Shown here in pieces: positions 35,260 to 44,889 of a stretch of 64,000 bases of DNA (its first letter is position 1; each line of letters opens with the position of its first letter). A program made the translations under genes and the position numbers. The stretch comes from an uncultured Aquimarina sp. (lineage in GTDB: Bacteria; Bacteroidota; Bacteroidia; Flavobacteriales; Flavobacteriaceae), in NCBI GenBank assembly GCA_947498595.1, contig CANMKX010000005.1, forward strand, positions 1 to 64,000, in the 5' to 3' direction. Under the pieces are notes generated by a model that was given only the letters and a program-made list of their open reading frames with translations, had not been told where the DNA came from and did not search any database.

Positions 35260-36054
35260 ATGAATAGTAGTCGTAAATATGTATACCCATTATTAATACT
35301 TGTTGTAACTACAGGGTTTTATTTCTTTGAAGATTATATCGAAAAGAAGCCTACAATAGATCCTATAATAAAAAAGCAATCATTTTTTTATTTACCAACA
35401 TCAACAACGAATACTATAATTGTCCATGATAATTATTCATTATCATATTCTGAGGCTAATGAACAAGCCGAGTGGGTGGCTTATGAATTAAAAAAATCAG
35501 ATATTTCACGAAATGAGTTTAAGAGACCTTATTTTATAGAAGATAAAAAAATCAAATCTAAATCTGCAAGCTGGCGTAATTATAAAAAATCGGGTTATGA
35601 TAAAGGACATTTATGTCCAGCAGGAGATAGAAAGTTTAGTTATGACGCATTTAATGAAACATTTTTGACCTCAAATATTAGTCCTCAAGAACATGATTTT
35701 AATGGAGGTGTGTGGAATCGATTAGAGAAAAAAGTAAGAAAATGGGCTGTTAAATACGATGGAGTTTATGTAATAACTGGAGGTGTTTTAAAAGGGGATT
35801 TAGAAAGCATTGGAAGTGAAAACGTTTCTGTACCTAAATATTTTTACAAAATAATATTTGATAACAATATGCAATCACCAAAAATGATAGGCTTTTTAAT
35901 CCCTCATCAAAAATCAAATGAGCAACTAGAAAAATTTGTAGTGACTGTAGATGAAATAGAAAAAATAACTGGAATAGATTTTTTTCCTAAACTAGAGGAT
36001 GCTATAGAAACTAAATTAGAAGCTGCAAAAATCACTAAAAACTGGATGTTTTAA
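35260..36054 (+). CDS. DNA/RNA non-specific endonuclease (NucA type), exported
   Basis: The 264-residue protein has an N-terminal membrane anchor or signal (YVYPLLILVVTTGFYFF). The catalytic motif is YDKGHLCPAGDRKFS with His117, a DKGH variant of the DRGH motif. The metal-binding segment is LTSNISPQ followed by FNGGVWNRLE (Asn148, Glu156 region). NUC_1 nucleases degrade DNA and RNA outside the cytoplasm with Mg2+. It converges on rodA with only nine bases between stop codons. Confidence 0.92.
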   Translation: MNSSRKYVYPLLILVVTTGFYFFEDYIEKKPTIDPIIKKQSFFYLPTSTTNTIIVHDNYSLSYSEANEQAEWVAYELKKSDISRNEFKRPYFIEDKKIKSKSASWRNYKKSGYDKGHLCPAGDRKFSYDAFNETFLTSNISPQEHDFNGGVWNRLEKKVRKWAVKYDGVYVITGGVLKGDLESIGSENVSVPKYFYKIIFDNNMQSPKMIGFLIPHQKSNEQLEKFVVTVDEIEKITGIDFFPKLEDAIETKLEAAKITKNWMF

Positions 36055-36063
36055 GAATAAAAA

Positions 36064-37317
36064 TTACCATTCATTAACCCTATTTGAATCGAGTTTAATA
36101 AAAATAAATAATAAAATAGCAAACCCCCATAGACCTGAACCACCATAGCTAAAAAATGGTAGAGGGATTCCCACTGTAGGTAATAGACCTGTTACCATTC
36201 CTATATTAACAGTAAAATGGATGAATAAAATTCCAACAACACTGTAACCATAAATCCTACTGAATTGATTTTTTTGCCGTTCAGCAAGATGTAATAAACG
36301 AAGTAAAAGTGTTATAAAAAGTAACACTATAATGGTAGAACCAATAAATCCCCATTCTTCACCAACAGTGCTAAATATATAATCAGTATGTTGCTCAGGA
36401 ACAAAGCCTCCTTTGGTCTGTGTACCTTCTTTCCACCCTTTACCTAGCCAACTACCACTACCGATAGCAATTTCACTTTGATTAGTGTTGTAACCAATAC
36501 CTTTAGCATCAACTTCTTTTCCTAAAACAATATTAAACCGATCTCTATGACGTTGTTCAAAGATGTTATTAAAAATATAATTAACAGAGAAAGAAAATAC
36601 CATGATAGCAAACCCAGTAGTAATATAAGTTGCGAATTTTGGCTTTAATTTTCGATTTTTTAAGAATACTAAAAGAATAATAAATAAAGCAATTGAAACT
36701 ACCCAAATAGGGCCAAATAGAAGCGTTACAACAAATAATAAAGTGGCCGATGCACCAATGATTAAATACATGGCAGATAAGCCTTCTCTGTAAAGAGGAA
36801 AAAAGAACGCTGCATAAACCAAAGCACTACCTGGGTCAGGTTGCGGAATAATGATTAAAGCAGGTAATATTATAATTAAAAAAGCTTTGAGTTGATCATT
36901 TAGGCGTTTGATATTAGTTTGTAAATCACTAAGGAATTTTGCGAGCGCTAAGGCTGTAGCAGCTTTGGCAAATTCTGATGGTTGTAATCCAAAAGAACCA
37001 AAATTATACCAAGATCTTGCTCCTGATATCTCTTTTCCAAAAACAAATAGACCAAGTAACGAAACTAAAGAGATAACATAGATGACACTTGCAAAACGTT
37101 CATAAAATTTAGCTTCTATAGATAAAATAATAATGACTAATACAACACTTAAAATAATAAATAAACCTTGTTTAACATAAGGTAAACTCAAATTAGTGAA
37201 AGAAGCCGTTTCTTCGTTAAAGGAAGAAGAATAAATATTACCCCATCCAAACCCAATTAATAAAATAAATATTAATACAGTAAGCCAGTCAATGGCAGCG
37301 ATACTTGATTTAGCCAT
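36064..37317 (-). CDS. rodA: Peptidoglycan glycosyltransferase RodA (SEDS)
   Basis: The 417-residue protein has about ten membrane helices, with the SEDS signatures FGLQPSEFAKAATALALAKFL, PQPDPGSALVYAAFF and GLLPTVGIPLPFFSYGGSGL. The large extracytoplasmic loop contains FNIVLGKEVDAKGIGYNTNQS and WKEGTQTKGGFVPEQHTDYIF. RodA polymerises glycan strands with its partner PBP2, whose gene is six bases upstream. It is the final gene of the purH-mreBCD-mrdA-rodA run. The elongasome role follows from the family and the operon. Confidence 0.96.
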   Translation of the reverse strand: MAKSSIAAIDWLTVLIFILLIGFGWGNIYSSSFNEETASFTNLSLPYVKQGLFIILSVVLVIIILSIEAKFYERFASVIYVISLVSLLGLFVFGKEISGARSWYNFGSFGLQPSEFAKAATALALAKFLSDLQTNIKRLNDQLKAFLIIILPALIIIPQPDPGSALVYAAFFFPLYREGLSAMYLIIGASATLLFVVTLLFGPIWVVSIALFIILLVFLKNRKLKPKFATYITTGFAIMVFSFSVNYIFNNIFEQRHRDRFNIVLGKEVDAKGIGYNTNQSEIAIGSGSWLGKGWKEGTQTKGGFVPEQHTDYIFSTVGEEWGFIGSTIIVLLFITLLLRLLHLAERQKNQFSRIYGYSVVGILFIHFTVNIGMVTGLLPTVGIPLPFFSYGGSGLWGFAILLFIFIKLDSNRVNEW

Positions 37318-37323
37318 TTTTAA

Positions 37324-39186
37324 TTATCTATTAATTTGAAAAGGTTCTCCACTCAATGGTTTAGCATATTCTTCTTCAAGACTATGTTCTAATACCCATT
37401 TTTCTAGATCAGTTCTAGTAACATGTCCTTTAAGATATTTTTCAATCATCAAACTTGTAATTCTACCAGCAGATCTTGAACCCCAATATCCATTTTCAAT
37501 AAAAACAGCAATAGCTATTTTAGGATCATCTTTAGGAGCAAAAGCTATAAATATTGAATGATCTGTTAATTGCACTCGCTTTCCATCGATTCTAGTGTAA
37601 TTTTCTGAAGTCCCAGTTTTTCCACAAATCTCGATATCTGGTACTTGTAAAGCTCTAGCTGTACCTTTGGTATATACCTCATGCATTCCTTCAATTACAG
37701 GAGAGAAGTGCTCTTTATCGATTGTTGTTTTTTTAGGTTTAGTATAGTGTTCGTTTTCTATAGGTGTATTATCTATTGCTTTGACAATATGAGGTGTGTA
37801 AAAGAAACCTTTATTTGCAATAGCTGCAGTCATATTTGCTAATTGGATAGGAGTAGTGGTTACTTCCCCTTGGCCAATAGCATTAGATAAAGTTGTGATA
37901 CCTCTCCATTGATTACCAGGGTAATACCTGTCGTAATAATCACCATCAGGAATGAGTCCTTTATTACCAGATGAAAGGTCATTGTTTAAGAAAGCACCAA
38001 GACCAAAGCTTTTAGCATGAGCATTCCAATTATCCATTCCTTCTTTAGGGGAGTCGTATTTTTCAATGACATTGCGATATGTGGTAGCAAAGTATGTATT
38101 ACAGGATCTTGAAACCGCAGTTGTTAAATGACGACGACCTGTTCCGCAATGGCACCCCATTTTAGATTTTTTTCCGTATTTATAAACACCTGAGCAATAC
38201 ACCGAAGAATGATCTGTAATAACTCCTTCTTGTAAACCGATTAAAGCGGTTAAAGTTTTAAAAGGTGACCCTGGCGGATATGCACCTTGTACACCTCGAT
38301 CAAAAAGAGGTTTAGCTATCGTATCATTGTAAAGTTTTGTGAAGTTAGGAGATCTTTTTCTACCAACTAATAAACTAGGTTTGTAACTAGGAGCAGTAAC
38401 CAATGCAAGAATCTCTCCTGTAGAAGGTTCTAGTACAACAATTCCTCCTCGTTTATTAATCATAAGCTCCTCTCCATACTGTTGTAATTCAGTATCAATA
38501 GTTAGTGTTAAATCTTTTCCGGGTATAGGAAGTGTATCAATTGTACCTTCTTTGTAAGATCCAATATCTCTACTAAATCTATCTTTTTGTATATATTTTA
38601 CTCCTTTTTTACCTCTTAATACTTGTTCATATTGTTTTTCAACGCCTTGCATTCCGATTAAATCACCAGAAATATAGTAATTATCTTTTTTAATAATAGC
38701 ATTGTTTACTTCGGCTATATATCCTAAAATATTAGCACCATGATCTGTATGATAATTACGTAAAGATCTTTTTTGAATATAGAACCCTTTAAATTTATGC
38801 ATTTTCTCTTGGAGAAAAGCATATTCATCTTTTGTTAATTGAGGAACAATTACTGATGCAACTCTTCGGGAATAGCGTTTTGCTTTTTTGAGCTGTTTTT
38901 CAAGTTTTTCTTTCGGAATATTAAGAATCGAACAAAATTCAAGAGTATCAAATGGTTTTAATTCTCTTGGAATTACCATCACATCATAAGATGGTTGATT
39001 CGCTACTAATAACTTTCCATTTCGATCATATACAGCACCTCTTTCTGGGTAATCATGAATAATTTTAATTGCATTATCTTCAGATAAAGAGGCGTACGAA
39101 GTATTATAAATTTGTAGATAAAATAATCTAGAAATAAAAATGATACCAGTAACTATTATAATAAGATAAAGTAATAATTTTTTCAT
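37324..39186 (-). CDS. mrdA: Penicillin-binding protein 2 (elongasome transpeptidase)
   Basis: The 620-residue protein has one N-terminal anchor (LLLYLIIIVTGIIFISRLFYL), a dimerisation/pedestal domain starting with RGAVYDRNGKLLVANQPSYDV, and a transpeptidase domain. Active-site motifs are GAYPPGSPFKTL (SxxK, near residue 306), SRSCNTYF (SxN) and EICGKTGTSEN (KTG). It cross-links peptidoglycan side chains with RodA. The start ATG overlaps the mreD stop by four bases (ATGA), so translation is coupled. Confidence 0.96.
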   Translation of the reverse strand: MKKLLLYLIIIVTGIIFISRLFYLQIYNTSYASLSEDNAIKIIHDYPERGAVYDRNGKLLVANQPSYDVMVIPRELKPFDTLEFCSILNIPKEKLEKQLKKAKRYSRRVASVIVPQLTKDEYAFLQEKMHKFKGFYIQKRSLRNYHTDHGANILGYIAEVNNAIIKKDNYYISGDLIGMQGVEKQYEQVLRGKKGVKYIQKDRFSRDIGSYKEGTIDTLPIPGKDLTLTIDTELQQYGEELMINKRGGIVVLEPSTGEILALVTAPSYKPSLLVGRKRSPNFTKLYNDTIAKPLFDRGVQGAYPPGSPFKTLTALIGLQEGVITDHSSVYCSGVYKYGKKSKMGCHCGTGRRHLTTAVSRSCNTYFATTYRNVIEKYDSPKEGMDNWNAHAKSFGLGAFLNNDLSSGNKGLIPDGDYYDRYYPGNQWRGITTLSNAIGQGEVTTTPIQLANMTAAIANKGFFYTPHIVKAIDNTPIENEHYTKPKKTTIDKEHFSPVIEGMHEVYTKGTARALQVPDIEICGKTGTSENYTRIDGKRVQLTDHSIFIAFAPKDDPKIAIAVFIENGYWGSRSAGRITSLMIEKYLKGHVTRTDLEKWVLEHSLEEEYAKPLSGEPFQINR

Positions 39187-39689
39187 GAATCTTTTCTTCG
39201 AAATAAAACTAAAATTAACATACTGAGCAATATTGTAAACAGACTAGAAAATAACGTTGTTTTTGCAAAGAATAGTATGTGTGATAGATTAAATATTTCT
39301 AAAGAAAATAAAATAATATGATGTACTAATACCATTACAAGTACATAGACCAAACGCTGGATAAAACTAACACTACTCAACTTGATTGTTTGAAACTCAT
39401 AACTTACACCAAAAGTTGAACGTAAAACTAATGGCCTGATAAAAGCAATTGTTACACAAGCAGCAGCATGTACCCCTCCCGAATCACTGAAAATATCTAA
39501 GAATAAACCTAAAAGAAAACTAATAAATAAAAATAAACTTCGATTAGCATTTAAAGGAAATAAAAGTATAAAAATGATATAGATATAAGGATTAATATAT
39601 CCTAAAAAATCGATATGATTAAAAATCAATACTTGAAATAAAATTAGTAAAATAAATCTACCTGCGTTAAGAGCTATATCAGTATTCAT
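39183..39689 (-). CDS. mreD: Rod-shape determining protein MreD
   Basis: The 168-residue protein is almost wholly hydrophobic with five to six helices and the MreD pattern FNHIDFLGYINPYIYIIFILLFP near the start, and GLFLDIFSDSGGVHAAACV in the middle. It sits between mreC and mrdA, overlapping both by one and four bases. MreD is a membrane partner of MreC that regulates PBP2 during lateral wall growth; this role is family knowledge. Confidence 0.93.
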   Translation of the reverse strand: MNTDIALNAGRFILLILFQVLIFNHIDFLGYINPYIYIIFILLFPLNANRSLFLFISFLLGLFLDIFSDSGGVHAAACVTIAFIRPLVLRSTFGVSYEFQTIKLSSVSFIQRLVYVLVMVLVHHIILFSLEIFNLSHILFFAKTTLFSSLFTILLSMLILVLFRRKDS

Positions 39690-40510
39690 TAATTTGATTC
39701 AGCTTTTATTAATGATTTAATTTCTTCTTTATTATTATTTTTAATAGCATATACAAAACCAATGTCAGTCATGTCATTAAACAATGCTATATCTATTAAA
39801 TAATAACTTTGACTTTGATCTAGTTCAAAATCCAAAACTGTTCCTATACCAATTCCTCTAGGGAAAATAGTTGAACGACCGGCAGTAATAATGGTATCTC
39901 CTTTTTTAACAGGAGCCTGTCGTGGAATAACTTCAAGTTGAACAATATTGGGATCTTTTCCGTTCCACACTAGAGTTCCATAATGATTCGTTTTTTTTAA
40001 ACCAGCATTAATTTTTGAATTACTATTCAATATAGATATAACTCTAGAATAATTAGAGGAAGTATGTTCAACGATACCTACAATACCATTATCTGTAATA
40101 ATTCCCATATCAGTTGTTATACTATCATTAAGACCTTTGTCTAATAAAATAGAATTGTCAACTTTATTATAAGTATTGCGTATAACCAAAGCTTTATAAA
40201 ATGTAAAAGGACGGTTATACGATGCTGTATCTATATATTGATGTACTGTATCACTCTTTAATAAATGTAATTGATTTCTTAAGAAAGTATTTTCATTTAA
40301 TAAACGCTGATTATGTTCTTTAAGGTTGAAATATTTATGAATAGAATAATTCCAATCATAAATACTGCCACTTAAAAAATTTGTAGAGCTAATAAACTTA
40401 CTCTTATGATACGAATGTGATTGTATCGTTAAGACTAATGAAATAAAAAGCAGAAACAGAAACAATAGGAAGTTTTTATTCCTAATAAAAAAATTAAATA
40501 TCTGCTGCAT
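39689..40510 (-). CDS. mreC: Rod-shape determining protein MreC
   Basis: The 273-residue protein has one N-terminal helix (FLLFLFLLFISLVLTIQ), a coiled-coil region (HNQRLLNENTFLRNQLHLL), and two beta-barrel domains: LVIRNTYNKVDNSILLDKGL, GIITDNGIVGIVEH and PVKKGDTIITAGRSTIFPRGIG. It forms periplasmic filaments that activate PBP2. The gap to mreB is nine bases, and its stop overlaps the mreD start by one base (TAATG). Confidence 0.94.
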   Translation of the reverse strand: MQQIFNFFIRNKNFLLFLFLLFISLVLTIQSHSYHKSKFISSTNFLSGSIYDWNYSIHKYFNLKEHNQRLLNENTFLRNQLHLLKSDTVHQYIDTASYNRPFTFYKALVIRNTYNKVDNSILLDKGLNDSITTDMGIITDNGIVGIVEHTSSNYSRVISILNSNSKINAGLKKTNHYGTLVWNGKDPNIVQLEVIPRQAPVKKGDTIITAGRSTIFPRGIGIGTVLDFELDQSQSYYLIDIALFNDMTDIGFVYAIKNNNKEEIKSLIKAESN

Positions 40511-40519
40511 TCTCTAGAA

Positions 40520-41548
40520 TTATTTAATCAATACACCTTTGTATCTACTGATATTTTTAAGGGTAATTCCTGTACCACGTACTACAGCTCTTAAAGGATC
40601 TTCTGCAATATACACAGGTAAGTCAGTTTTTTGAGACAGACGCTTATCCAATCCTCTTAGCATAGAACCTCCACCTGCAAGATAAATACCTGTATTGTAT
40701 ATATCAGCAGCTAATTCTGGAGGAGTCTGAGATAATGTTTCCATGACAGCATCTTCAATACGTAAAATAGATTTGTCCAATGCCTTAGCAATCTCTCTAT
40801 ATGAAATTTGAACCTGCTTAGGCTTACCTGTTAATAAATCTCGTCCTTGTACACTCATATCTTCTGGAGGAAGTTCAAGATCTTCAGTAGCAGCTCCGAT
40901 TTGTATTTTAATTTTTTCAGCAGTACGTTCCCCAACATATAAATTATGTTGTGTACGCATGTAATATATAATATCATTGGTGAATACATCACCAGCAACT
41001 TTAACCGATTTGTCACATACAATACCACCTAAGGCAATAACAGCAATTTCAGTAGTACCACCACCTATATCAACAATCATATTTCCTTTAGGTTGCATAA
41101 TATCAACACCTATACCTATAGCTGCAGCCATGGGCTCGTGTATTAAGTAAACCTCTTTACCGTTTACACGTTCTGCACTCTCTTTAACAGCGCGCATTTC
41201 AACTTCTGTAATTCCAGAAGGAATACAAATTACCATTCGTAACGAAGGAGTAATCCATTTTTTCTTTAATGCAGGAATTTCTTTGATAAACATGCTTATC
41301 ATTTTTTCACTAGCATCAAAATCTGCTATAACACCGTCCTTTAATGGACGAATAGTTTTAATATTTTCATGAGTTTTACCTTGCATCATAGCAGCCTCTT
41401 TCCCCACATGAGTTATCTTTCCTGTGGTTCTATCTCTGGCTACTATAGATGGACTATCTACAACAACTTTGTCATTATGTATCACTAGCGTATTCGCTGT
41501 ACCTAAATCTATCGCGATTTCTTCGGTTAAGAAGTCAAAAAATCCCAT
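40520..41548 (-). CDS. mreB: Rod-shape determining actin homologue MreB
   Basis: The 342-residue protein has the actin-fold nucleotide motifs EIAIDLGTANTLVIHNDKVV (phosphate 1), NMIVDIGGGTTEIAVIALGG (phosphate 2) and IYLAGGGSMLRGLDKRL (adenosine). An amphipathic N-terminus (MGFFDFLTEE) would bind the membrane. It organises the elongasome inside the cytoplasm. Forty-two bases separate it from purH. Confidence 0.97.
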   Translation of the reverse strand: MGFFDFLTEEIAIDLGTANTLVIHNDKVVVDSPSIVARDRTTGKITHVGKEAAMMQGKTHENIKTIRPLKDGVIADFDASEKMISMFIKEIPALKKKWITPSLRMVICIPSGITEVEMRAVKESAERVNGKEVYLIHEPMAAAIGIGVDIMQPKGNMIVDIGGGTTEIAVIALGGIVCDKSVKVAGDVFTNDIIYYMRTQHNLYVGERTAEKIKIQIGAATEDLELPPEDMSVQGRDLLTGKPKQVQISYREIAKALDKSILRIEDAVMETLSQTPPELAADIYNTGIYLAGGGSMLRGLDKRLSQKTDLPVYIAEDPLRAVVRGTGITLKNISRYKGVLIK

Positions 41549-41590
41549 GGGTGCAATTATAAAAGTTATAACTCGGTAAAGTTAATAAAA

Positions 41591-43123
41591 TTAATGTTTA
41601 AAATGACGTGTTCCTGTCATTACCATCGCTAAATCGTTTTTATTACAATAATCAATGCTTAATTGATCTTTAATTGAACCTCCTGGTTGGATTACAGCTT
41701 TGATACCAGCTTTGTCCGCAAGTTCCACGCAATCAGGGAATGGGAAGAAAGCATCACTAGCCATAACAGCTCCATTGAGATCAAAATTAAAAGAAGCAGC
41801 TTTTTCTATAGATTGTTTTAAAGCATCTACTCTAGATGTTTGACCAGTACCACTAGCTAATAACTGTTTTCCTTTTGTAAAGACAATCGTATTAGATTTA
41901 GTGTGTTTGCAAATTTTGGAAGCAAATAATAAATCCTCAATTTGCTCTGGAGTAGGAGCCGTAGTAGTTACTGTTTTTAAATCAGTAATACTATCGGTTT
42001 TAATATCTTTATCTTGAACTAGTACACCATTTAGACAGGTTCTTACTTGTTGCTGTGGTAATTTTATAGCTTTTTGTACTAATAGAATTCTATTTTTCTT
42101 ACCTTTTAGTATATCAATAGCTTCTGAAGAGAAAGAAGGAGCAATAACAACTTCGCAAAACAATTTATGTATTTCTTGAGCTGTAGCAGCATCAATCTCT
42201 GTATTACTAATTAAAATTCCTCCAAAAGCGGAAACAGGATCTCCTGCAAGGGCATCTGTATATGCTTGAAAAACGGTGTCACGTTGTGCAAGACCACAAG
42301 CGTTATTGTGTTTCAGGATAGCAAAAGTTGGATCCTCTTTAGCAAATTCTTGCATTAAGTTAACAGCAGCATCAACATCTAGTAAATTATTATAAGATAA
42401 TTCCTTTCCGTGTAATTGATCAAAAATATCATTAAAAGCACCAAAAAAGAAACCTTCTTGATGTGGGTTTTCTCCATATCTTAATGTTTTTCCTTCTGTA
42501 TAACTAGATTTATATACATTTTCATCATTAGCGCTATTGAAATAATTAAAAATAGCAGTGTCATAATGTGAAGAAACATTAAAAGCTTTACCGGCAAAAC
42601 GCTTACGATCTTTTAAAGTGATACTTCCATTACCTTCAGAAATGATATTTAAAAATTCAGCATAATCTTGCATAGAAGAAACGCAAGTAACATCTGTGAA
42701 GTTTTTAGCAGCAGCTCTAATTAAAGAAATTCCACCGATATCAATTTTTTCGATAATTTCTTGTTCAGTTGCACCTGATGCTACAGTCTTTTCAAAAGGA
42801 TATAAATCAACAATAACGATGTCGATTTGCGGAATTTCATATGCTGCTAATTCGGCAACATCGTCAGCATTATTTTGACGATTTAAAATCCCACCAAATA
42901 CTTTTGGATGAAGTGTTTTTACTCTTCCACCTAAAATGGAAGGATACGAAGTGATGTCTTCAACAGGAATAACGTCAATACCTAAGTCTTTAATGAATTT
43001 TTCAGTTCCTCCAGTAGAGTAAATAGAAATGTTCAATTCATCAAGCTTTTTTACAATTGGAGCTAAACCATCTTTGTTAAATACAGAAATTAGGGCAGAT
43101 TTTGCCGTTTTTGTTGTGTTCAT
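41591..43123 (-). CDS. purH: Bifunctional AICAR transformylase / IMP cyclohydrolase
   Basis: The 510-residue protein starts with the MGS-like cyclohydrolase domain (SALISVFNKDGLAPIVKKL, YSTGGTEKFIKDLGIDV, GRVKTLHPKVFGGIL). The C-terminal AICAR transformylase has KTLRYGENPHQEGFFFG, LKHNNACGLA, and VMASDAFFPFPDCVELA with TGTRHFKH at the end. It carries out the final two steps of IMP synthesis. It leads the mre operon; a link between purine supply and wall synthesis is not implied by this alone. Confidence 0.97.
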   Translation of the reverse strand: MNTTKTAKSALISVFNKDGLAPIVKKLDELNISIYSTGGTEKFIKDLGIDVIPVEDITSYPSILGGRVKTLHPKVFGGILNRQNNADDVAELAAYEIPQIDIVIVDLYPFEKTVASGATEQEIIEKIDIGGISLIRAAAKNFTDVTCVSSMQDYAEFLNIISEGNGSITLKDRKRFAGKAFNVSSHYDTAIFNYFNSANDENVYKSSYTEGKTLRYGENPHQEGFFFGAFNDIFDQLHGKELSYNNLLDVDAAVNLMQEFAKEDPTFAILKHNNACGLAQRDTVFQAYTDALAGDPVSAFGGILISNTEIDAATAQEIHKLFCEVVIAPSFSSEAIDILKGKKNRILLVQKAIKLPQQQVRTCLNGVLVQDKDIKTDSITDLKTVTTTAPTPEQIEDLLFASKICKHTKSNTIVFTKGKQLLASGTGQTSRVDALKQSIEKAASFNFDLNGAVMASDAFFPFPDCVELADKAGIKAVIQPGGSIKDQLSIDYCNKNDLAMVMTGTRHFKH

Positions 43124-43146
43124 GAGTGTATTTAGTTAATAAGCCG

Positions 43147-43179
43147 CAAAAGTAGCAAATAAAGAAGCAAATAAACAAT
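43147..43179 (-). promoter_or_regulatory. Candidate promoter of purH-mre operon
   Basis: On the minus strand ATTG (43176-43179), a 21-base spacer and TACTTTTG (43147-43154), an exact TAnnTTTG box. The box is 23 bases before the purH ATG and identical to that ahead of tatD. Confidence 0.55.
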
Positions 43180-43340
43180 GTATTAGGTTACTTATTTGAA
43201 TAAGAAAACAGGATTGTTTTTATAGGTTAATTATTAGAAATGATGAAAGTAGTACAATGAATTTCAAAAATATGTAACGAATCTATTAAGAAAACGTCCT
43301 ATCTTTAATTACGGAATAATTGAATTAAAAGAATAAAATC

Positions 43341-44594
43341 ATGCTGATTTATCTTAGAGTCCTAAAAGAGAGTTTTAATTTTGCTATTAATGCTTTAAAA
43401 AATAATAAGCTTCGTACTTTTTTATCCCTATTAGGTGTAACTATTGGGATTTTTTCAATTATAGCTGTGCTTGCTGCTGTAGATTCATTAGAACGAGAAA
43501 TAAAAGGAAGTATTAGTGGGTTAGATAATAGTACGATTATTATTATGAGGTTCTCTTTTGGGCCGTCAAATATTCCCCAATGGAAACGAGAACAATTTCC
43601 TGATGTAAGTTTTGATGAATATCAATATTTGAATAAAAATATGCCTGATTTAGAAGCAGCTACTTTTGTGCTAAACGTAAAATCAGAATCAGTGAAATTT
43701 GAAGATCAAACAGTTTCTAGTGTTGAGATAGGTGCCATTACACATGAATATTATGATATAGAAGCTTTACAAATAGCACAAGGCCGTTTTTTTAACGAAT
43801 CAGAATCTGTAAGTGGAACACCTGTTGTCGTTTTAGGAGATGAAGTTGCTAAAGGGCTTTTTGGAGAAATAGATCCTATTGGAAAAAAAGTACGATTGTA
43901 TGGACGAAAATTTTCTGTTATTGGAGTGCTGAAAAAAGAAGGGGCGGGACTATTTGGAAATTCTAAAGATAGCGCAATGTTTTTACCAGTTAATTTAGTT
44001 AGAAGAATTTATGGAGATAACAATCGATCTACTTTTCCGCAAATAATAGTAAAACCTCAAGATGATGTTGATATAGCAGAGTTTAAAGCAACTTTAGCAC
44101 AGCGGCTTCGATCATTTAGAGGGATAAAGCCAAGTGAAGATGATAATTTCTTCATTAATCAATTGCAAGGATTATCCGATTTTATTGATAATATAACAAC
44201 TCAAATGAATTTTATTGGATTGATTATCAGTGGTTTTTCGCTTTTGGTTGGAGGGTTCGGAATTGCGAATATTATGTTCGTGAGTGTGAAAGAAAGAACT
44301 AATTTGATTGGAATTCAAAAATCTTTAGGAGCAAAAAATAGATTTATTCTTTTTCAGTTTTTATTTGAAGCGATAGTTCTTTCAATAATAGGTGGGTTAA
44401 TAGGATTGATTTTAGTTTGGTTATTATCTTATATAGCATCATTTTTTACAGGAGATTTTGAATTTATTTTATCTCCATGGAATATGTTTATAGGAACTGT
44501 GATCTCCGCAATTATAGGATTAATATCAGGTATTATACCTGCTATTTCGGCTTCTAGATTAGATCCAGTAGAAGCAATTAGGACAGGAATGTAG
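43341..44594 (+). CDS. MacB/FtsX-type ABC transporter permease
   Basis: The 417-residue protein has an N-terminal helix after ALKNNKLRTFLSLLGVTIG, a periplasmic MacB_PCD core (LDNSTIIIMRFSFGP, VVVLGDEVAKGLFGEIDPIG, FSVIGVLKKEG), and three C-terminal helices with VSVKERTNLIGIQKSLGAKN and RLDPVEAIRTGM, the FtsX domain ending. This type does mechanotransmission for lipoprotein or drug transport with an ATPase partner. No ATP-binding gene is next to it, so the partner lies elsewhere. Start ATG at 43341. Confidence 0.9.
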   Translation: MLIYLRVLKESFNFAINALKNNKLRTFLSLLGVTIGIFSIIAVLAAVDSLEREIKGSISGLDNSTIIIMRFSFGPSNIPQWKREQFPDVSFDEYQYLNKNMPDLEAATFVLNVKSESVKFEDQTVSSVEIGAITHEYYDIEALQIAQGRFFNESESVSGTPVVVLGDEVAKGLFGEIDPIGKKVRLYGRKFSVIGVLKKEGAGLFGNSKDSAMFLPVNLVRRIYGDNNRSTFPQIIVKPQDDVDIAEFKATLAQRLRSFRGIKPSEDDNFFINQLQGLSDFIDNITTQMNFIGLIISGFSLLVGGFGIANIMFVSVKERTNLIGIQKSLGAKNRFILFQFLFEAIVLSIIGGLIGLILVWLLSYIASFFTGDFEFILSPWNMFIGTVISAIIGLISGIIPAISASRLDPVEAIRTGM

Positions 44595-44599
44595 GAGGA

Positions 44600-44716
44600 T
44601 TATAATTCTAAGAAATAGAAGAATAAATATATATTCATAGCCAAAGCTATAAGAATCATGATAATAACTAATATGGGGATTAGTTTAAGAAAATTTTTAT
44701 GTTTTGATGAATTCAT
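44600..44716 (-). CDS. Very small membrane peptide (38 aa)
   Basis: ATG at 44716 opens a 38-residue frame: a basic start (MNSSKHKNFLKL), one hydrophobic helix (IPILVIIMILIALAMNIYLF) and a short acidic end. The positive-inside pattern and single helix resemble small membrane peptides. It ends five bases from the convergent permease stop. No homology is known to me; a chance frame in A+T-rich DNA is a real alternative. Confidence 0.4.
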   Translation of the reverse strand: MNSSKHKNFLKLIPILVIIMILIALAMNIYLFFYFLEL

Positions 44717-44837
44717 AGTGTAGGTATATATGTTAAATATACAATAGCATTTAGGAGTAAAACAATACGGGGAAATACTTGTTTTTGTATAAATGAGAAA
44801 TAAAATATGTAATTGATTATTGTTTGAAATAATAAAA

Positions 44838-44872
44838 TGAAAAAACCGAGAAGCATTTCTCGGTTTTTTATT
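44838..44872. terminator. Terminator after the T9SS cargo gene
   Basis: AAAAACCGAGAA and TTCTCGGTTTTT form a perfect 12-bp stem around GCAT. T-tracts lie on both strands, so it works in both directions; it is 18 bases beyond the minus-strand stop at 44890. Confidence 0.85.
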
Positions 44873-44889
44873 TATAGCTAATACGAAAA

